The translations under genes and the position numbers were made by a program. A stretch of DNA of 64,000 nt from Gnetum montanum (taxonomy: Eukaryota > Streptophyta > Gnetopsida > Gnetales > Gnetaceae): positions 205,338 through 269,337 of the forward strand of contig MNCI01023354.1 in the NCBI GenBank assembly GCA_015680685.1, in the 5' to 3' direction. Positions 21,741 through 33,865 of the stretch are shown here, one piece after another. The notes beneath the pieces are model-generated. The model did not search any database, was not told the origin of the DNA, and worked only from the letters and a program-made list of their open reading frames with translations. How positions within the stretch are numbered: the first letter of the stretch is position 1; each line of letters starts with the position of its first letter.

Positions 21741-22610
21741 CCTATACACCTTGTAATCTACCATAATGTATCATTGTAGTTTACGATTGAAACATTTTTA
21801 TTATAAATTCTACATCCTTAATTTAATTCTACTTGAATGAAAAAAGGAGTGTAGCATATGAACAAGTCATGCTAACTAAGAATCCTTCATTTAGTTTTGA
21901 CACCCCACAAGAAGCCTTCATTTCTTTCCAATACAATTCCTAGGGTTCATTAATACATTCAATTGATTATTGTTACTATTTCATCAATTTTTCACATAAC
22001 ATTATTAAGGTATGCACATTATTTGATACCACTTTCATGGCTTATTATCTAACCCCAATCGTAATTGATATTTTACAATGCTTCTTATAATACACATGGA
22101 CTTAAATATTTGAAACTAAAATTTTGTTACATCTATACAAACTTAAAGTATCTATTAGAAAAAAAGTTTGTGCAAAATATATTAATAGCAATAAATCCAT
22201 AGAACAAAAATGTTTCTAATAGTTATGTGATTTGAGTACTTTTTCTATATAATTCCCTAAAACCAACATTGGTAGCTTGTATAGCTTGTATAAAAATGAC
22301 AATAGATTTTTCATTTTCTTATAAAAAATCCATTTGTCAACATTCTAATAATACATGTTATTTACCTTCTACTAATAGTATTGAGTACAATTGACATATT
22401 ATGTCTTTATGTTGCTCATTTTTCTATATTTATGATGTGATCCTATTCTTACTCTGATAATTAGTGCTCTCATGAATATTGGAATAGCGTTGAGCATAAT
22501 ACTCTAATCCATAAGTCAAGATTCTATGCCTTATGTTGGGATACTATTATAACTAAAGGCTTCTAATCGTTAACCTCTTTGGATAAGGCTTATCATTATT
22601 ATTATTTAAG

Positions 22611-22695
22611 CATTAACACTAGGTGTGAGTATAGTGGGAATTAAATCCATGACCTCTTGAATAACACATCAGGGCTCTACCATCAAGAAAATAAG
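22611..22695 (-). mobile_element. Possible second type of tRNA-derived SINE
   Basis: On the minus strand GATGGTAGAGCCC and GGATTTAATTCCCAC stand at A-box and B-box positions. It shares no tail with the main SINE family, so the call rests on the two boxes only. Confidence 0.35.
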
Positions 22696-23404
22696 TACTT
22701 ATAATTAGCATTATCTTTTTCTTGATACAATATATTTCATATGAATATATAAATACTTTAACAATGGATTCTTACTTCATCACTATTTGTTTGCAAGCCC
22801 GTACAATCAATAATGATACTATAATCTCTATTTTATCTCTATGTGGTATTTCTTACCTTATTTGTAATGGATTCTTGTACACTCTCCCTATTATAGTGAT
22901 ATTCCAATTATCTTCTTATGGTTTTCTATTTTTTTAACCACTCTTTGGTGGTCCTCTTCTTTGATGTGTGATTTTACATTTTGTTAGACTTTGGTTTCCT
23001 TTAAATATAATTTAAATACCTTTTCCCAATAAAAAATGACAACATGATTGGAGCTCAAATAAATGAGTTAAAGCTCGTTTAAGCAAATAAACCACAGGTT
23101 CATGCATAATCATTAATTTAAATTAATTTAATATTTTAAGTTAAATAAGTTAGTTTAAATTTTAGTATCTCACGTTAAAATTAATTTATTTTCTTTCACT
23201 AGTATATTATCTAATAAGTTATGTCCTGCTACACATGATTGAGGCATTCTTATACCTAATTGTAAAAATCAACTAGTTGTTTATCTAAGAGATCATAAGG
23301 ATTGTGAGTATTCCCTTAGGTCTTTTTTTTTTCTTTTTTTTTCTTTTTTGAGATAAGTAAATAGGAACACACGCATATAAACAAACTACCGTATTATTTA
23401 ACAA

Positions 23405-23505
23405 ATAATGAGGTTTTAGCCTAGTGGTAAAGTTCTTGGCATGGTAACCCCAAGTCAAAGGTTTGATTCTACTAGGCAACCCTAAGTTACAACTTTTTAA
23501 AAAAA
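23405..23505 (+). mobile_element. tRNA-derived SINE, copy 5
   Basis: AATGAGGTTTTAGCCTAGTG and GGTTTGATTCTACTAGGCA repeat the head of the family; the tail is truncated. Confidence 0.6.
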
Positions 23506-23839
23506 AATCTTTAAAAGGGATTTTGAAATGGGCCTAATAGATCCAAAGGGTCTCAATGGACACAAGTAAAGATTACACTTTCAATTTCATTATTTGATTT
23601 CATATAGTAAGAAATAAACAATTTTCGAATAATTATCTCATCACAACAATAAATCAACTCAAATAAAACTAAATATCATATACATGAATTATATAAGTTA
23701 AAATAGTAATGTAAGAATGTATTTAGCAATAGTTCTTTATCAAATAATTTTAACTTATTTATAAGGCTTATGGGGGTTGTCGAACTAGAACTAGATTACT
23801 ATAAGTACCCTCTAGACATATAGCCAACACATAATCTAT

Positions 23840-23922
23840 CGTAGGTGCTACCTATTGGAATTCAAGCCATAACTTTGAGTTTTCAAATCAAGAGTCTTAC
23901 CACTAGGCTAACACCTCATTGT
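23840..23922 (-). mobile_element. tRNA-derived SINE, copy 6
   Basis: On the minus strand AATGAGGTGTTAGCCTAGTG begins the head. The B-box region is degraded (GGCTTGAATTCCAATAGG). Confidence 0.55.
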
Positions 23923-24928
23923 TGTTTATAAGATTTATAACTTCCATCCTACAAGTCATATGATCGATTATAGCAAATTATGTTGAGAGATGCAAAAAAT
24001 CATTTAAAAGATAATCTTTAAAATTTTATTTTATCTAATAGAGCCCTAAGATCTTATGGTCTTCAAATGTATGCCATAAAATACTTTAATTTCTATTTCA
24101 TGAATTGTTATTACAATGTGTACTCCATGTCATTTGAAGAATATAAGTTTTCAAGTGTGAAAAATAAAATGTTTCAATTAACTTTCATGATATTAGAATT
24201 TCCATTTTTGAACTTCCATATTTTCCTTTCCTCTATTGCATAGGATTAAGTTATATTAATCCTCTACTATGTAAAACGTTTTTACTCACTATAGGCTTTA
24301 TGTCAATTATTGTTGAAGTACAACTTATTAGTAAAGTTTATAATTTACATCATTGGATCCACATCTATGCTCAATCCTTGTATATTATAGTAAGATATAA
24401 AAATGTTAAAACCAAATTTAAATGCATTTATTTAATTACAAACACTAAGAACCTTTGGTTTTGTTAAATCATAGTTGTTTAAAAAAATCAATTGAGTATA
24501 ATTTTTGTTTATCACTTAACATTGACAACTGGAATTAAACACAAGAACTAGGGTTTCATTCCATGTCAGGGAATTGTATAAATGAAATAGCTACAACTAA
24601 AGTTTATAAAATAAGTTCTATGCTCTATACATCAAAGGAAACCATGATGATTTACATGTGCTCATCAACCCATGTGTATTTTAAAGGGGGTTTAAATCCT
24701 CAAATATTTTAATGTCATTACACTTTGTTGTTAACATGGAAAATAAATTAAGACTAAAATCTTAAATGTTAATGCAAAAACATGGCTATCGTTACCTTTA
24801 CCTTGGTGTGTCCTAGGAATAGACCTTAAGATCATCTAATTAACTTTGAGATAAGGTTTTGGAGCATGAGAAAATAACTTTTACATATGATGCACTAAAT
24901 GCTAGTGGTAAATCATGATATCATTGTA

Positions 24929-25075
24929 ACAATGAGGTGCTAGCCTAGTGGTATGGGTCTTCACCTAATAACCCTAAGTCACAGGTTTGATTCCACTAGG
25001 TAGCACTAAGTTATAAAATTCTATAAATCTTGGGTTGTACTAACTCTATTTTAATATTAATATCATTTTTTCTTT
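24929..25075 (+). mobile_element. tRNA-derived SINE, copy 7
   Basis: AATGAGGTGCTAGCCTAGTG, GGTTTGATTCCACTAGG and the tail AAGTTATAAAATTCTATAAA are all present. Confidence 0.6.
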
Positions 25076-25164
25076 ATTGTATCATCTATAGCTTTCTTAT
25101 TATTTATTTGCAAGACATTTTGAATCATATTAGAGTCATCATTAGTTGCAATTGATTTATCAAG

Positions 25165-25334
25165 GAGTTAACCATTTGACCAATGACAAATGCTTCATAA
25201 CTAATCATCTATTATTGAAATTTTGGGTGTCAAAATCCTCTCTGTATGTGAGTTAACCATTTGACCAATGACAAACGCTTCATAACTAATCATCTATTAT
25301 TGAAATTATAGGTGTCAAAATCCTCTGTGTGTGT
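25165..25334 (+). repeat. Tandem duplication, 85 bp x 2
   Basis: GAGTTAACCATTTGACCAAT opens both copies (25165 and 25250). They differ at only a few sites, so the duplication is recent compared with the surrounding DNA. A short TG run follows the second copy. Confidence 0.85.
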
Positions 25335-25879
25335 GTGTAGAGAGGAAATTAACAAAAAAAGAAAGGGCTAATAATAACAATTTTGAGGATGCCTTTTCAA
25401 GTTTTCATCCTTACAACTAATCTTGAAAAACCTCCCCTCTTGGGTAGGAAATTAGAGATTCCATAAAAAGATTAACTTTGGATGAAGGTGGAGGAGGCCC
25501 TTGTCCTATCAATAGAATTAAAAATATCAAAAGATATTATTTCCATATCTTGACCAATAACTATAAACAAATTATTATTAGTTAAAACATCTTGAACATC
25601 CTATCCATTCGGAAGATTTAGCATGTAGTTACCAATAGATAGAATTCCTCAACATCTTTTGTTATGAAGAATCATTTAGAAATCATCTAAATCAACAAGA
25701 AGTTTTTTGAGACCTTAGGAATGAATATTTGTTTCCCCTTAGTCATTAAATAATTCTTTGAAATTGATTTAACTTGAACCTTCTACAAAGGTACATTTTG
25801 TTGAACAATAGTAAAAGGAAATGGTAGACTGATTATTGACATATCAAGAAGAAGAAATTGTTGTAAGATGTACAACATC

Positions 25880-26480
25880 TATAGAAAAAACCTTAGGAGG
25901 ATCCACAACATTTGTAGAAGAAACCTTAGTAGTGTTTGTAGTAGCTTGGTGATGATGTGCTTGCATAACCTTTTTCTATAGCATAAAAGAACATGAATGA
26001 AACATATGACCCTCTCAATGATAATAGTGACATGACTTTGGAAGATTGTAATAAATAACCTTTTGCACATAATCAATTTTACTAGCACACAAAAGAATTT
26101 CTTGCTTAAGAGAATCAAGATCCACCCCAATCATATATCAAATTCTATGAAAACTATTAGTTGTAGCTAGGATTTCAAATTTTTTGATTAGCCCAATTTG
26201 AAAGATAATATCCCTTTCAACCTTTTTAAAATCAATAGAAGATTCTGGAATTCAACTAAACAAGGAACCCTTCAAAATTCAACAGATGTTGGAGTGAAAG
26301 AGGGAGTCCACTTTTGAATAATTAATAAAGCATGATGATAATTAAAAACACTAATATTAAGGGCTTTAGAAACCATTTCCAAATCAATAAATTCTACCAA
26401 AAAAATAAGTTTGACAAATAATGTGCATGGATAGCATCTAATCCCTGATTTAAATGACTCAAAAAAACTTGAGGTAAATA
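25880..26480 (-). pseudogene. L1-type LINE ORF1 fragment (DUF4283-like plus zinc knuckle)
   Basis: On the minus strand LLIIQKWTPSF and VPCLVEFQNLLL resemble the DUF4283 region of plant L1 ORF1. About 90 codons later YYNLPKSCHYYH-EGHMFHSC follows the CX2CX4HX4C knuckle pattern, with the second Cys changed to Tyr and a stop at the dash. Stops are common. No endonuclease or RT was found beside it. Confidence 0.55.
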
Positions 26481-27708
26481 ACCTAGAATTTATACAAAAA
26501 CATACCTTCTAGAAATTTCCTAAGTGATAGATTCATATAAATCATCAACTCATATAATGGCAAAGAAGTAGTGGATCTACTTAAAAGGATCACCTACTAA
26601 ATTTGGTGGCATTACATGTAATTCTAAATAGATTTGTTAGAGAAATATCAAATGCACTAAAAAATTAGATGTACTAAAGAAACATCCACCTATTATTGAA
26701 ATTTCATTCACCTTATATAATTTATAAAATTTTCTTATTGATTTCCAACCACTTAATTCTCATCCACATTTCATCTATCATTTATTTTCTTAATCCATTA
26801 TTAAGAATATAGCTATCCTATTATTAGATATATTGGCTAGTTATGTGTGAATACAATTCCATTGTAAGTTTAAAATTAATAAAGTATATATATTACAAAG
26901 GAGAAGGCTAGTGTATCTACATTAATATTATAAAACATGATAAAGTATCATGCAAATATTCATAACTTAAATGCTCTAACCTTCATATATCAGAAATTTT
27001 ACTATTATTTTTTTCATTAACAAATGTCTCTTTTTTATGTTATGAGTTATACATTAATTGTTAAAGCATGAGTATTTTTTATTTATTAAAATTTAGGTAA
27101 TCTAGTAATTTGATAATTGCATAGTATTACAAATGATATATCGTTAATTTTCTTTCCTTTTAGTTTCAAGAACTTTGTATGTATTTTTCCCTACAAGTTA
27201 TTATAGGTTGTTATCCAGTTTTATAGAATTTTTTACTTTTAAGATTTTGTGTCTACCATATTTGTTGAAATTACATGTGCCAATTGCTATGTTCTTTTAG
27301 ATGGAAAATATATGTTGTATTTTCTTGACTAATTATATATTCAATTGGTGATGGGCATAACTACTCTAGATTTAAATACCCCCTCAATATGTCATGTTGT
27401 TCTTTTTGAGCTCCAAGTTAAGAGAATAAGAAAGGGTAAGTATAAGGTTTTTTAAAAATGTTAGACCAAAATGATTTATGAAGGTAAAATAACTAATTCT
27501 AAAAACTTGAATATTGAGCCTACTTCTCATTAAGAAAAAAGGAGTATTTTTAAATCATTCATTAGAAATTTAATCCTACCATCCTAGTTGATTGGTAAGA
27601 TTCTAGGAATAATCTCATTGTACTTCAAATATAATTTTATTAATATGATTTCCTTTTATTCATTAATGCAAAGGAAAAATAGTCATTTTTTAAAGATGCA
27701 AGCGTTAA

Positions 27709-27713
27709 GCATT
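27709..27713 (+). repeat. Target site duplication of element 4, left (GCATT)
   Basis: GCATT abuts the 5' LTR and recurs at 34880-34884. Confidence 0.88.
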
Positions 27714-27813
27714 TGATGAGTCATCAGTTGGCTGGGTTATCTGATAAAAGGTCAACGTTTTGGTTGGCTCCGATATCTTAGCTTTGATGTCCTAGCCCCG
27801 ATCACAGAACTTT

Positions 27814-27930
27814 GACAACAAGGCCCCGACAACAAGGTTTCGACAACAAGGCCCTGACAACAAGGTTTCGACAACAAGGCCCCAACAACAAGGGTTAACA
27901 AGGACCCGATAACTAGGCCTCATCGACAAG
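27814..27930 (+). repeat. 14-bp minisatellite in U3 (5' LTR, element 4)
   Basis: At least five units of GACAACAAGGCCCC / GACAACAAGGTTTC alternate, then decay. The 3' LTR has a diverged version at 33952-34045. Confidence 0.8.
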
Positions 27931-27994
27931 GCTTTGTTGATACATCGTATCATGCGTCAACGAGGCCCTATCAACGTAGCCTAGTAATAAAATC

Positions 27995-28002
27995 TATAAA
28001 TA
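27995..28002 (+). promoter_or_regulatory. LTR TATA box, element 4
   Basis: TATAAATA lies 281 bases into the LTR after the minisatellite. In the 3' LTR it has become TATGAATA (about 34123). Confidence 0.6.
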
Positions 28003-28753
28003 CACACTCAAAACTGTGTTTATGCAATTTATTTTGTCAATAGAGTAGCCAAAATCTTGCAGTTTTATTCCATAATCTTAAAGAAAAATCAATGAGTGCC
28101 TACAATGTGGATCTAAGTCAGTTGTACAGTGTCTTATTCAAGTGGCAATGTACTTGGACACATTCCATGAACAACAATAAGATTGAGATTGATTCATATT
28201 CATTGTAACACTTTGACTTAGATTACCTTTACTTTTAATGCAATTTATATTCCATCTACTTAGTTAATATTTGTGTTTCCATGCATGTTATTGAATTGGC
28301 AAAATAAGCATGACTAGTTTTTAGTGTAAACACATATTTGCTTCGTAATCTCAGTAGCATTATTGCTTGGTTCACCCAATAACATAGCACTTGGTGATCC
28401 CAGTAGTGGATACGTGGGTTCAAGATGTGTATGGAAAGCTAGAAACTGACACTCATCACCTATAGGCTAGTTTAGAATTTACTTTTCATTGTTAATTAGT
28501 TTAAACAAATGATTTCTATATTATCATTAAGAGTAGCATAAGGCTAAAACAACATCAAGAATCATATGTCTCACTTTGGACTAAACCATATGTGACAAAG
28601 CTACCACTAGTCCAAGTGTGAAGATAGCAACTACGATCAAGGCATAACAATCTAGATGCCACAACTAGTCCCATCCACGGAATTTGATCGGATCATGCAT
28701 GAACGCTTATGATTCATATGGTTAGGCATAGGGTGTACCTCACCACTCATCAT

Positions 28754-28771
28754 TGGTGCCATTGCCAGGGA
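28754..28771 (+). other. Primer binding site of element 4, tRNA-Asp-like
   Basis: TGGTGCCATTGCCAGGGA follows the LTR by one base. Its differences from the tRNA-Asp complement are transitions. Confidence 0.75.
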
Positions 28772-29704
28772 TGGTGCTAGCTTTCTAGATTAGTTATATC
28801 ATACACAATTGTTGTAAACGCATTAACAATTTATCTTTTAGAAAATATTAAGTCACATACACCATTAACTAAAAAAAATGTCTCTTTCACAAGAAAGTGA
28901 TAATGCATTGTATGGAGAGAACATTCATTGGAAAACTAATGAGATATATGTTGAAGAAAATTAGAGTGACCAACCTCATGCAGGGGTTTCATATGTTCAT
29001 GACCATCCTAACTACACTCAAGGACTACATTCACCTAAGGTAGACAATCCTAGAGGAGATGAAGTAAGTCGTAGACAAGGGGAGGCCTCAAGGCCTAGGA
29101 CCTCCTCAAAACCTAAAAAAGATAAATTAAGGAACTATGGGGAACACCATCAAAGCCATGGCAATCCTCCCAGTTTCTCATCTTCCTCTTCCTCTTCAAC
29201 GTCTAGTTGTAACAAAGATGAATGTAGGTATAGAAATCAAGCTCCACTATGGGGTAAAAATAAGAATAGAAATCAAAACCATGGGAAAAATCAAAGACCT
29301 CAACATGAACACAGCCAAAACTATCACAATCAAGCAACTAGAAATAGAAATTTTCACCAAAACATGTCTAATTATGCTGAACCCTTATTGGCCACTAAGA
29401 GGCTAATGCATATCACAAAGGTAGTTAAGATACCCCATAGGCACTGCAAGGAAAGATGCATAAAAAGGCTTGATATGAATAATATTCCTAAATTTGTGAG
29501 AGGTTATGATTCTAATCCACAACATCACTTATAAGCCTTCCATGATGCCTATGCCTTACAAAATATCAAAAATAAGTGGCAAAAGCTTAAGCTCTTCCCT
29601 AGGGCACTAATAGACAAAGCTAAAAGTTGGTATAGATCATTGGAACCAAGTTCCATCTACCAGTGGTCCACAATGCTAGAAATTTTCAACGAAAAATATC
29701 AAAC

Positions 29705-29788
29705 GTATGCAAGAGTGTCCAACCTAAGAAAACAAATCCAAGGGTNTGTATGCAAGAGTGTCCAACCTAAGAAAACAAATCCAAGGGT
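29705..29788 (+). repeat. 41-bp direct repeat around a single N, probable assembly join
   Basis: GTATGCAAGAGTGTCCAACC begins both 29705-29745 and 29748-29788. The copies are identical and separated by an N (29746) and one base. Neither element 1 nor element 3 has the duplication in gag. Overlapping contig ends joined with an N explain it best. Confidence 0.8.
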
Positions 29789-30610
29789 GGAAGCAAGAAA
29801 ATCATGAACCCTTGGATGTGGCCTTGGATAGATACTATTCGCTACTACAAAGATGTATTGGCCATGATTTCTCTCAGAAAGAGAAACTTTTTGACATCAT
29901 AGATGGGCTTTGTAATGAAACGAGGGAGACCCTTGGGATGTATGCTTAAGGTCGATTGAACAAATTAAAAGCCCATCAGATACGATGGCTAATCTAGTAA
30001 GTAGTGAAAGAAGAAGAAGAGCTATGTAAACAAGAGAATGTTGAGAAATATTACTAGGATCCAACTCTTCAAAAGAAGAGGGTCCATATCTATGATAAGG
30101 AAAAAGAGGTAGCTCTTGATGAGGTGATTTCACAACAAACCTTGCCATTGCAACAATCTCTTAATGAACTCTAGGTAAGGTTAGATAGGATGTCAGAGTG
30201 GATAAATGAAAAAGCTACAACTTTCGTAGGAACTATAGAGGAGAAGGTAATACAAAATGAATTAGGAAATCACAATAAATGGAGGAAGAAGAACCAAGAA
30301 ATAGCTAGGAACACTTATCAACAAATAGGGAAAATGGTTGTAGAAGAAGAGGCTATAAAGTCAACCACAGAAGAAGATGATGGATGTGACATCTGGCTAT
30401 ATGACCATCCAAAGGGCTATTGCCCAATCATGTTACATTTACATGAGTATTGGGCTTTTGCATTAAATCCCAAATTCGTAGAAAAGCACATGCCCAAGAA
30501 ATTTCCTTTTCCACATAGTAATTATAAATAGTTCCACAACCAATCGTACTATCTTAGGGAAACTTATTACCAGCCTCAACACCATCATCAACTGTTGTGG
30601 AAAAATCCAT

Positions 30611-30622
30611 AGTCATGGGGGA
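30611..30622 (+). other. PPT-like motif inside gag (copy a), element 4
   Basis: AGTCATGGGGGA encodes Ser-Trp-Gly in the Pro-rich tail, at the place of 2391 in element 1. Confidence 0.35.
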
Positions 30623-31701
30623 AGCCATCACCAAGCCATCCCTACCATTACTACCAGCCAAAATCTTATGAATATTATGTTCAACAACTTGTTTCCTCAA
30701 CTGGTTCTACTTCCTCTACTTCAAATCGCTACTACCACTCTCCCTGAATATCATCAAGGCACAACATCTTTTAAAGGATCACCACCTCACACCTCTCATC
30801 CTTCATGATATCCTCAATATTCTCATACTTCTCTCCACCATATTTCACCACCACCAACACAGGAAGGTTTAGCACCATGACATCAACGAGAGAATGCCAC
30901 TTGTGTTACAAATATATACAAAAATGATAATGCCAGTAGATCTCCACCACAATCTTGGAAATGCCCTTTCTTTAGAATGGTTCCCACGTGTAAGCACAAC
31001 ACTTGTGGACCTACTAACTCATCCAAACCAACATAATTCCAATCAAGTGCAACACCCCTCCTTTCACAACCAATGTCTTCCAATCCTACGTAAGGGCCAA
31101 CATCCATTGTTACTTCAACACCTAACAGAAACAATGAATCTAGCATTGTGGAGAGAAAAAAGAAGAATCCATGCATCACTAATAGTAAAGGGTGCAATTG
31201 TGGACCAAAAATTCAAAATATTAACACAACCCACAACAAAGCTAAGGAACAACTGTGTGAGCAAAAACCAGCCTACATAGTAGCCACTAAACTAGAAAAC
31301 ACCCAGTGGCTTGAAAATGAAAATATATAGTTGTGTCAAAGATGCATGGAGATAATTGATCTGCTTATTAGTTCTAGACTTAAGAAAATAACCCAAACAG
31401 AGGACTTAGACGCATATATCTTACACTCTAATTATATATTGAAAAGGATATTAAACACAAAGACTTGGGGATTAAAATAGGAAATCAAGAAGAAGAAGAA
31501 AATACATCTAGATCCTCCAAAATGAAAATACCTTTAAGTCCATATGAAGATATGTCTCCGAATGATCCAAATGAGACTATCACCAATGTTAGATGTGCTA
31601 CCACATGATTAATTAAATCAATAATAGTGATAGATGGGAAGCCACTAGTGTATAACCAAGGAATTATGCAGTCCATCTCCCAAATATGCAGCCATAAGAT
31701 T

Positions 31702-31718
31702 AGTCATGGGGGAGATGC
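31702..31718 (+). promoter_or_regulatory. Internal PPT-like motif (copy b), element 4
   Basis: AGTCATGGGGGAGATGC at the junction where pol has been lost, as at 3668 and 46438. Confidence 0.5.
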
Positions 31719-32330
31719 TATATTATGGTTCAAGAACTAATAAGTGCTTTTCACCTTTTTATTTTTACAATTTTTTATTATTTTCCTATTTCTTCCAAAA
31801 TTTTCTAATTCTTAATATGTTTTCCATTTCTTAATATTTTTCTTTTCTTTATATTTTTCTCTTTTCTTTAGTCATTTCCTTTATGTTTTATGAATGTCTT
31901 TTATATTTTTGTTAATAATATTGCCAAGTCATGATGCAAAAGTCAACGCTATGTATTGGGTTTTTGTTTTATGCTATCAAGATGATTGGGTAAGTAATTG
32001 TGTAAAGCAATGAGGCCACCTCATCCATCCCTCCAATTCTCTAAACAAAAGGTCTTTTTCATGGAAACAATTTGTTTTTTTTTTCATGAAACTAAAATTA
32101 ATCAATGATCATTATACCTTGAAGAAAGAGGGAATGACCAAGTGGGAATGGTAAGGGTGTGACCTCAAGGGCAGTTGTTGGGTTTTCTTCTTGTCTTCCT
32201 ACATGTGATTTATGACTCCTCTTAGAATGTATCATCACTCCTCCCCCAACCAATAAAAAGGAAACTTTGTCTTTGCATGGTGTGGTTTCCATTTCAAAAA
32301 AACAAAAAAAAGGAAAAAAATTAATCATGA

Positions 32331-32354
32331 GAATTCAAAGCACACCCCTTAGAC
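32331..32354 (+). other. Conserved non-coding block, element 4
   Basis: Same 24-base core as at 4372, again after GGTGTGGTT and an A-rich tract. It is kept although the LTR U3 belongs to another family. Confidence 0.6.
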
Positions 32355-33116
32355 ACAATAACGGGCTACAAGCACTAGTTATGGTGCAGGAAAGACATGT
32401 TACCCATGCCTAAAGGCACACCTATAACTAAGGCCCTTCCTTCCTTATTCTTTTTTCTTCTCTTTTTGGAGTGATGATCATTCTTTGAGGTGGTTTCGAA
32501 CTTATGGTGGTCAATAGGAGGGAACACATCAATGTGAGGTTATTGTTCATGGTATGGACTTGGTTTGAACTTGGACGAATAGGTATGTTGATCATTTTAA
32601 TCATATTTATCACAAGAACCTATTGTGAACATGGTCAAGTACCTTACATCTTGATCTCTGCTATCCTGTCTCATCCCATTATTCACCTCACTGTTGTATA
32701 TGATTATGAGCCTTTTCATTTCATGTAGTATAGTACAACATCTCAACAATGGTAGTTGTGTGTTGTTTGGAACAAAGGCATGGTCTACGCTTAACTTCTT
32801 GGGTGCCCATGGACATCTATAGAAGTGGTTATGCAAAGGCATTGGTAGAAGCCTGCTTTGGTAAGGACCCACTTGCATAACTTTTGTTGATCATGGTTTT
32901 GAACTAACCTTCACATCTTCTAGAACATCAATGATAATTTCTCTAAATTTATGCATAATTTTGGGACTACTTCTCATCACTTTCAATTACTTTTTTAATT
33001 TTTTCTAATTTTCTATGAAAACATCCTTCAAGTTTAATATTTCTTGGCCATCTTCTAAATTAGACCTTTGGTTTCAATTGTTTGAACACTTGTGTGCTTC
33101 TGGAGTCACACTTATT

Positions 33117-33127
33117 AGTCATGGGGG
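33117..33127 (+). promoter_or_regulatory. Internal PPT-like motif (copy c), element 4
   Basis: AGTCATGGGGG about 740 bases before the 3' purine tract. Confidence 0.5.
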
Positions 33128-33852
33128 CTAGGGATGTCCACTTTGAAATCTTGAAATTTTTCTAACATCCTATTTTTAAACATCATAATGACTAATGGTA
33201 ATTGATCAAAATAATGTGAATAGCTTGATGATTTTAGTTACCTCATAGCCTTGGGCATAGTATGCTATCATCACCTTGTGCTTAAATGAAAACCAAGGGA
33301 TCCGAAAAGGGTTAATTATTAAAGGAAAGTTTACCAAAACTAATGTTGATCTTTTTGTAACTACAAGTTATGCTAAAAGAAGCACCTAAGGAAAATGATC
33401 TTTTGCTAGGCATGGAAAAAAAGTCAAGGAACAATAGAGGATATGCCCATGGACAAATCGTAGCACATACAAGATAGCAGCTCAAGCATCACATGTTTAC
33501 TAGATCCATGGGATGATGAGAAGAAATTTCAGTCCATCCTTTAAGAATGTTGCACATAGCCAGAGAAGCATCAACATAACAATCTAGATAGGAAGTCTAT
33601 CACTGCTAGTGACAACAAGAAGAATCATCTTCAGCAAATTCTTGAAGACCTCTACAAATTTTGTAATCTTCAAAGCCTATCCAACAGTCTTTTTGTCACT
33701 TTGTCATTTTGCATGCATCCACTCAAATAAAATGTTGTACTGTGGGACTCAAAGTCAATTAGTAGTTAACATCAATTAATAATTTCATACCTTCCCAATT
33801 TTGTAAAGAAAGCTCGGTCCTATCTTGTTAGCTTGAGGACAAGTTTTTATTC

Positions 33853-33865
33853 AGTCGTGGGGGTA
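33853..33865 (+). promoter_or_regulatory. 3' polypurine tract of element 4
   Basis: AGTCGTGGGGGTA abuts the 3' LTR. Confidence 0.7.

Larger units (their letters stand above)
17645..27708. other. AT-rich spacer with SINE copies and an L1 fragment
   Basis: No multi-exon gene is recognisable in this 10 kb. It contains the SINE copies, the 85-base tandem duplication and the L1 ORF1 piece listed separately. The parts at 18300-21240, 21745-23400 and 25340-25870 otherwise show only short open frames without family resemblance. The section 18800-20880 is less AT-rich than the rest and may be low-copy DNA. Confidence 0.5.
27714..28752 (+). repeat. 5' LTR of element 4 (1039 bp)
   Basis: Starts TGATGAG, ends CTCATCA and precedes the primer site. 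It holds the 14-base repeat array and a TATAAATA box at 27995-28002. Confidence 0.92.
28878..31330 (+). pseudogene. gag polyprotein of element 4, degenerate
   Basis: ATG at 28878 opens MSLSQESDNALYGENIHW. The gag core at 29455-29950 (LDMNNIPKFVRGY, SWYRSLEPSS, STMLEIFNEKYQTYARVSN) is the least broken of the four gag copies. YDHPKGYCPIMLHLHEYW follows near 30400, then a Pro/His/Tyr-rich tail. The frame is interrupted by several stops and by the 41-base repeat and N at 29705-29788. The last 60 codons (NPCIT, KLENTQWL) correspond to the linker after protease in element 1, so protease has been deleted. Confidence 0.82.

Noticed and set aside
27814-27930. Short regular repeats that might suggest a CRISPR-like array
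   Set aside because: Units are 14 bases without unique spacers and lie in a plant LTR; it is a minisatellite.
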